From positions 1-9,554 of the forward strand of contig CANRJL010000031.1 in NCBI GenBank assembly GCA_947630935.1: DNA of 9,554 nucleotides, written 5' to 3'. Shown in pieces: positions 6,434 to 9,554 of this stretch. The DNA comes from an uncultured Bacilli bacterium (GTDB lineage: Bacteria > Bacillota_I > Bacilli_A > RF39 > UBA660). Under the pieces are notes generated by a model. The model saw nothing but the letters and a program-made list of their open reading frames with translations. It made no database searches and was not told the DNA's origin. Each line of letters opens with the position of its first letter. The first letter of the stretch is position 1. The position numbers and the translations under genes were made by a program.

Positions 6434-7118
6434 TTTTAAAATGAACTTTACTTTTGAACAAATATGGGAATATAAAAAAATAATCACGAAAAATAAAGCT
6501 TATCAAAATCTTATTTTATGTCCTGCTTATTGTTATTTGCCTATCATGCATTCATCAAAATATCAAATTGGCGCCCAAGATGTCAGTGAAAACGAAGAAG
6601 GCTCTTTTACTGGTCAAGTATCAGCTTCTATGTTAAAAAGTATTGATACATCTTGCGTTTTAATTAATCATTATGAATTACATGATTCTAAAAATATTGT
6701 CGTTCAAAAAATTAAAAATTGTCTTAAAGAAAAATTAGCTGTCTTTATCTTCATCAGTGAAAGTAAAGAAGAACATGATTATCAATATTCTGTTCCCAAA
6801 ATGTTAGAATTAATATCCTTTTTTCTTAGCCAAATCAAGCGTAGTAATTATTCATATATATCATTTGTTTACGAACCTAATTGGTTAATTGGTCAAAATA
6901 GTTCTTTACCTAAGGAAGAAATAAAAAAAATAATTAATCATTTAAAAGCCGAATGTTTAAAAAAATATAATTATCAATTTCCTATTTTATATGGGGGTGG
7001 TTTAACTAAAGAAAGTTTCTTATCATTATATCCTATCCCAGAAATAGATGGTTTTGTATTTGGCAACTTAAGTTTAAATGCTCAAAACTTAGTTAATTTG
7101 TTAGAAAAAGTGCAATAA
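6405..7118 (+). CDS. tpiA: Triosephosphate isomerase, strongly divergent
   Basis: TPI interconverts dihydroxyacetone phosphate and glyceraldehyde 3-phosphate. Numbered from the GTG at 6405 (237 aa, slightly short for about 250), the catalytic residues are present: Asn10 and Lys12 in CNFKMN (usually GNWKMN), His89 in LINHYELH (usually IGHSERR) and Glu157 in VYEPNWLIG (usually YEPVWAIG). IGAQDVSENEEGSFTG (55-70) is a good family match. Several normally invariant residues are changed: Ser and both Arg of HSERR, the Thr-Gly of the mobile loop, and the phosphate-binding Ser of GGS (here GGG, 197-199). The start overlaps the pgk end by 29 nt, implying translational coupling. A TTG at 6414, 8 nt after GAAGAGAG, would give MKPLICNFKMN, closer to the family N-terminus, and is a real alternative. 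TAA is followed directly by an out-of-frame-spaced second stop, TGA (7119-7121). Confidence 0.87.
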   Translation: MNQLKPLICNFKMNFTFEQIWEYKKIITKNKAYQNLILCPAYCYLPIMHSSKYQIGAQDVSENEEGSFTGQVSASMLKSIDTSCVLINHYELHDSKNIVVQKIKNCLKEKLAVFIFISESKEEHDYQYSVPKMLELISFFLSQIKRSNYSYISFVYEPNWLIGQNSSLPKEEIKKIINHLKAECLKKYNYQFPILYGGGLTKESFLSLYPIPEIDGFVFGNLSLNAQNLVNLLEKVQ

Positions 7119-7155
7119 TGACAAGATTCGACACAAGTAGACAATAAATGTCAAA
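7117..7155 (+). promoter_or_regulatory. Putative Spo0A-box cluster upstream of spo0A
   Basis: TTCGACA (7127-7133) is the exact reverse complement of the Spo0A box TGTCGAA. GACA recurs at 7120, 7130 and 7140, exactly 10 bp apart, giving flanking half-matches AATGACA (7117-7123) and GTAGACA (7137-7143). TGTCAAA (7149-7155), a 6/7 match, lies in the opposite orientation. Tandem 10-bp-spaced boxes are the known arrangement at Spo0A targets such as abrB, so this suggests autoregulation. The first repeat overlaps the tpi stop. Confidence 0.55.
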
Positions 7156-7182
7156 TTATTTTCTGGTAATATGTAAAATTCT

Positions 7183-7211
7183 TTGCTATTATGTTCTTGG
7201 GTGTTGTAAAT
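7183..7211 (+). promoter_or_regulatory. Possible promoter of spo0A
   Basis: TTGCTA (7183-7188), 17 bp, then GTAAAT (7206-7211), a weak -10. An alternative -10 is TATTAT (7187-7192) with a poor -35 (TGGTAA, 7164-7169). No sigma-H pattern (AGGAWWT with a downstream GAAT) was found. The ribosome binding site AGAAAGGA (7224-7231) is strong. Confidence 0.25.
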
Positions 7212-7237
7212 AGGAAGTACATTAGAAAGGACATAAC

Positions 7238-8002
7238 ATGCAAAAAATTAAAACATTAGTAGTAGATGATAATAAGGAGTTTACGAATAATGTAGTAAAA
7301 TATTTTCAAAACAGCGAAGTACTTGAAATTACCAAGGTCATATCAAATGGCCAAGAAGTAATAGACTATTTAAAAAAGAATGAAGAAATTGAAATGATTT
7401 TATTAGACCTTTTAATACCCGGAGTAGATGGCATTGAAATATTAGAACAAATAAAATCTGCTCATATTGAAAAGAAGATAATTGTTTTATCTAGTTTTAT
7501 TGAAGAATATACCTTAAGAATGATAAAAAAGTATCATGTTGATTACTATATGATAAAACCAATATCTTTGGCGTCATTAGAAAAAAGAGTTTTAGAAATA
7601 TATAATGCTCCATCTTCTTTTAAAGAGTTAAAAGAAATAAATAATGACTTAGAAATTAAAACAAGTGAATTATTACATACTTTAGGAGTTCCTTCCCAAA
7701 TTAAAGGATATCAATATTTAAGAGAAGGAATACTTATGCTTTATAAAAGTACAGAATTTATTGGTGGTATAACTAGAAACCTCTATCCTGAAATTGCCAG
7801 ACGTCATGATACAACAGCTTCAAGAGTTGAAAGAGCTATTCGGCATGCTATCGAAGTAGCTTGGAATCGTGGTGACTACAATACAATGAATAAATTGTTT
7901 GGCCATAGTATTGATTTTGACCGTTCAAAACCAACAAATTCTGAATTTCTCGTAACAGTGAGTGATGCTCTTCGCTTAGGTTCCAAAGCAATCTTAACAT
8001 AA
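7238..8002 (+). CDS. spo0A: Spo0A, sporulation master response regulator
   Basis: Spo0A is activated by phosphorylation and then binds 0A boxes to switch on sporulation and repress growth-phase genes. The 254-residue protein has a receiver domain (1 to about 123) with acidic pocket Asp10/Asp11 (VVDDN), phosphoacceptor Asp57 (ILLDLLIPG), Ser85 in the switch position (Thr in Bacillus) and Lys107 (IKP). After a linker comes the characteristic Spo0A C-terminal DNA-binding domain: recognition helix TTASRVERAIRHAIEVAWNRG (192-212) is almost identical to the Bacillus subtilis protein, as is KPTNSEF (231-237), so it should read the same DNA box. The ATG at 7238 has AGAAAGGA 6 nt upstream. The usual upstream neighbour spoIVB is absent; tpi precedes it instead. 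Box-like sites upstream suggest self-regulation, and a strong terminator overlaps its stop. Its presence suggests a spore former, or one that recently was, but no other sporulation gene is in view. Confidence 0.96.
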   Translation: MQKIKTLVVDDNKEFTNNVVKYFQNSEVLEITKVISNGQEVIDYLKKNEEIEMILLDLLIPGVDGIEILEQIKSAHIEKKIIVLSSFIEEYTLRMIKKYHVDYYMIKPISLASLEKRVLEIYNAPSSFKELKEINNDLEIKTSELLHTLGVPSQIKGYQYLREGILMLYKSTEFIGGITRNLYPEIARRHDTTASRVERAIRHAIEVAWNRGDYNTMNKLFGHSIDFDRSKPTNSEFLVTVSDALRLGSKAILT

Positions 8003-8014
8003 GATTGTTTTTTT
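7985..8014 (+). terminator. Intrinsic terminator of spo0A
   Basis: CAATCTTA (7989-7996), loop ACA, TAAGATTG (8000-8007), then seven T residues (8008-8014). The 8-bp perfect stem is preceded by AAA pairing with the T-run. It contains the last codons and stop of spo0A. Confidence 0.88.
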
Positions 8015-8020
8015 AATATT

Positions 8021-8044
8021 AAAAAAAAGCCCTTAAAGACTTTT
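8021..8044 (-). terminator. Intrinsic terminator of the DUF378 gene, possibly bidirectional
   Basis: On the minus strand AAAAGTC (8044-8038) and GGCTTTT (8031-8025) pair across a short loop (8037-8032), with one G-T pair, followed by T residues to 8021. The stem overlaps the stop codon of the minus-strand gene. On the plus strand the same hairpin ends in TTTTATT and could back up the spo0A terminator. Confidence 0.7.
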
Positions 8045-8246
8045 ATTCATGCATTTCTAAATGATTAAAGAAAATTCCAATATCAATAAGGCCACATAAA
8101 CCTATTAAAATATATATTATTCTTACTATAATAGAGCCTTCTTCAAAAATTGCGGTTACTAAATTAAAATCAAAGAGTCCAATTAGTCCCCAATTAATTG
8201 CCCCTAAAACAGCAAAGAATAAGCATATCTTATAAATTGTTTCCAT
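8043..8246 (-). CDS. Small DUF378 (YuzA-like) membrane protein
   Basis: The 67-residue protein starts METIYKICLFFAVLGAINWG. It has two hydrophobic segments, about 5-25 and 40-60, and the DUF378 signature GAINWGLIGLFDFNLVTAIF followed by RIIYILIGLCGLIDI. It is an inner-membrane protein of unknown function; no enzymatic residue is evident. I choose the ATG at 8246 because AAGGAGAG (8259-8252) lies 5 nt upstream and the product then begins exactly where the family does; extending to the TTG at 8279 would read through that site and add unmatched residues. It is transcribed alone, convergent with spo0A and divergent from the lipoprotein gene. A candidate promoter (minus strand TGTATA 8297-8292, 17 bp, CATACT 8274-8269) is poor. 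Confidence 0.88.
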   Translation of the reverse strand: METIYKICLFFAVLGAINWGLIGLFDFNLVTAIFEEGSIIVRIIYILIGLCGLIDIGIFFNHLEMHE

Positions 8247-8297
8247 AGTCACTCTCCTTACTACTCCTAGTATGAACAAATTTTATTTTTTTATACA

Positions 8298-8326
8298 TTC
8301 ATATTTTAAAAGAATGAAAATATAGT
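8298..8326 (+). promoter_or_regulatory. Promoter of the lipoprotein gene
   Basis: TTCATA (8298-8303), 17 bp, then TATAGT (8321-8326). Transcription would begin near 8333, directly at the ribosome binding site AAAAGGA (8334-8340), another very short leader like that of whiA. Confidence 0.5.
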
Positions 8327-8351
8327 TAATTAGAAAAGGAATGTGGTTAAA

Positions 8352-9455
8352 TTGAAAAAAATTTTTGCCTTATTTTTGGCAGTATTAATATGTATTACCG
8401 GTTGTGGAAAAAAACAAGCTAAAAATATTATTAAAGATTTTTCTGATAAAGTTAGTAATGTCAAAAGTTATACTATTAAAGGTAACATGGAAATTTATGC
8501 TGATATAGATACTTATACTTATAGTATCGAAGCTGATTATTTAAAAGAAAATTTCTATAAAGTAACAATGATAAATCAGACTAATAATCATGAACAAATA
8601 TTATTAAGAAATAATCAAGCAGTTTATGTTATTACCCCTAGTTTAAATAAAAGCTTTAAATTTCAAAGCGAATGGCCTGATAATTCTTCCCAAAGCTATT
8701 TATTAAAAGCAATTATTAAAGATATGAATAATGACCCAAATAGTAGTTTAGAAGAAAAAGACAATACATACATAATTAAATCAAATGTTAATTATCCTAA
8801 TAATCCCGAGTTAAAATATCAAAAAGTTACTTTAGATAAAGATGGCAATTTAAAGAAAAACGAAATTTATGATGAAAATGATAATTTAAAAATGAAAGTT
8901 ACCTTTACTTCAATTGATTACAATTCTTCTTTAAATGAAGATGATTTTACTTTAGGTCAATACATTACTGATGAGCAAAATAATGATGAAAAGATAGAAA
9001 ATGAAGACCAATCAAATAAATCAACTACTGAAACTAAAAAAGAATGTTCAACTAATACTTGTCAAGAAAGTTCTTGTGAAGGTGACTCCTGTGAAACAGG
9101 TGCGCTTGAAAATATAATGTATCCTCTTTATATCCCAAGTAATACTTACTTATCCACATCCGATAAAGTAGATACAGACATTGGTCAAAGAGTTATATTA
9201 ACCTTTGGTGGTGAAAAAAATTTTGTTTTAGTGGAAGAAAAAGCTAGTAAATCTGAAGAATTTGAAATAATACCTGTTTATGGTGACCCTTTAATTATAA
9301 GTGATACCTTAGGTGCATTAGGTGCAAATAGTCTTACTTGGACTAAAGATAATATAAGTTATTATTTAGCCGGGAACGATTTAACTAATCATGAATTAAT
9401 AGCTATTGGTGAAAGTATAACTGGGGAAAATATTACAGTAAGTAAAGAGAAATAA
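8352..9455 (+). CDS. Lipoprotein with LolA-like and DUF4367-like domains joined by a four-cysteine linker
   Basis: From the TTG at 8352 the protein is 367 aa and starts MKKIFALFLAVLICITGCGK: a lipoprotein signal peptide with lipobox ITGC and lipidated Cys18. AAAAGGA lies 11 nt upstream; the GTG at 8343 (adds three residues) is only 2 nt from it, so less likely. Residues about 25-205 (SDKVSNVKSYTIKGNMEIY to NEDDFTLGQYI) resemble LolA/outer-membrane-lipoprotein-sorting folds, which in spore formers include GerS-like lipoproteins. An acidic, low-complexity linker (about 206-250) carries cysteines at 232, 237, 242 and 247. Residues about 252-355, with YPLYIPSNTYL, VILTFGGEKNFVLVEEK, SLTWTKDNISYYLAGNDL and ELIAIGESI, resemble DUF4367. 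It should sit on the outer face of the membrane. Function unknown; a role near spo0A is only suggested by location. Domain assignments are from recall. Confidence 0.82.
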   Translation: MKKIFALFLAVLICITGCGKKQAKNIIKDFSDKVSNVKSYTIKGNMEIYADIDTYTYSIEADYLKENFYKVTMINQTNNHEQILLRNNQAVYVITPSLNKSFKFQSEWPDNSSQSYLLKAIIKDMNNDPNSSLEEKDNTYIIKSNVNYPNNPELKYQKVTLDKDGNLKKNEIYDENDNLKMKVTFTSIDYNSSLNEDDFTLGQYITDEQNNDEKIENEDQSNKSTTETKKECSTNTCQESSCEGDSCETGALENIMYPLYIPSNTYLSTSDKVDTDIGQRVILTFGGEKNFVLVEEKASKSEEFEIIPVYGDPLIISDTLGALGANSLTWTKDNISYYLAGNDLTNHELIAIGESITGENITVSKEK

Positions 9456-9476
9456 GCAAAATTTTTCTCTTTTTTT
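9444..9476 (+). terminator. Intrinsic terminator of the lipoprotein gene
   Basis: AAAGAGAAA (9444-9452) pairs perfectly with TTTCTCTTT (9464-9472) across an 11-nt loop, followed by TTTT before a G. The stem includes the last codons of the gene and the loop holds the stop codon. Confidence 0.7.
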
Positions 9477-9504
9477 GTGTTAAGATTTTTTTAAAATGTC
9501 AGTT

Positions 9505-9554
9505 TTTGCATTTGCTATGCAAATGAGTTGGTAAGAAACAAAGGCAAGCTTTGT
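9505..9554. other. Hairpin cluster in the non-coding end of the window
   Basis: Two mutually exclusive perfect stems overlap: TTTGCAT (9505-9511) with ATGCAAA (9517-9523), or CATTTGC (9509-9515) with GCAAATG (9519-9525). A second hairpin, ACAAAG (9538-9543) with CTTTGT (9549-9554), ends exactly at the window edge. None has a visible T-run, but the last may be followed by one outside. They could be a terminator for a gene beyond the window or part of a small RNA; I cannot tell. No open frame of note lies in 9456-9554. Confidence 0.35.

Noticed and set aside
7150..7237. Sigma-H promoter upstream of spo0A
   Set aside because: AGGAAGT occurs at 7212-7218, but a GAAT-type -10 at the required distance would fall in or past the ribosome binding site and is not present.
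8301..8323. ATATTTT/AAAATAT inverted repeat before the lipoprotein gene
   Set aside because: It is made only of A and T in a very AT-rich spacer and overlaps the -35/-10 region; chance is the simplest explanation.

Overview
The window looks like a very AT-rich, low-GC Gram-positive chromosome segment (Bacillota, class Bacilli or a close relative). The gene set is whiA, clpP, gap, pgk, tpi and spo0A, ribosome binding sites are of the AAGGAGG type, and TAA stops dominate. Conserved tryptophans are written TGG, so the standard genetic code fits and nothing points to the Mycoplasma code. The divergent glycolytic enzymes, a multicopy-looking surface protein tail and lipoproteins suggest an uncultured gut lineage (an RF39- or Erysipelotrichales-like group). 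That placement is inference.

Layout. 2-721: 3' end of a surface/secreted protein that starts before the window. 815-1741: whiA, from its own promoter. 1738-2307, minus strand: clpP, whose stop overlaps the whiA stop. 2405-4033: a two-part nucleoside kinase (ThrRS-like N-terminal half, uridine-kinase-like C-terminal half), divergent from clpP. 4103-5107: gap (GAPDH). 5216-6433 and 6405-7118: pgk and a very divergent tpi, overlapping and probably co-transcribed. 7238-8002: spo0A, preceded by Spo0A-box-like sequences and followed by a good terminator. 8043-8246, minus strand: a small DUF378 membrane protein. 8352-9455: a lipoprotein with a LolA-like half, a regularly spaced four-cysteine linker and a DUF4367-like half. 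9456-9554: no gene, but a terminator and two or three small hairpins.

How the genes fit together. whiA - clpP - (cggR) - gapA - pgk - tpi is a recurring neighbourhood in Bacilli. Here the order survives, but clpP is inverted, no cggR regulator is present, the kinase sits where cggR is often found, and spo0A replaces the usual continuation into pgm/eno. gap, pgk and tpi carry out consecutive steps of lower glycolysis. A weak terminator plus a fresh promoter separates gap from pgk.

Most interesting points. (1) The pgk leader has a strong Shine-Dalgarno sequence separated from the start codon by a perfect 7-bp hairpin that would restore normal spacing when folded. (2) Three GACA repeats exactly 10 bp apart, the middle one inside a perfect Spo0A box, lie just upstream of spo0A. 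(3) PGK and TPI keep catalytic residues but have lost several normally invariant motif residues. (4) The lipoprotein linker has a C-x4-C-x4-C-x4-C pattern. I do not see a defence system, mobile element, CRISPR array, tRNA or rRNA.
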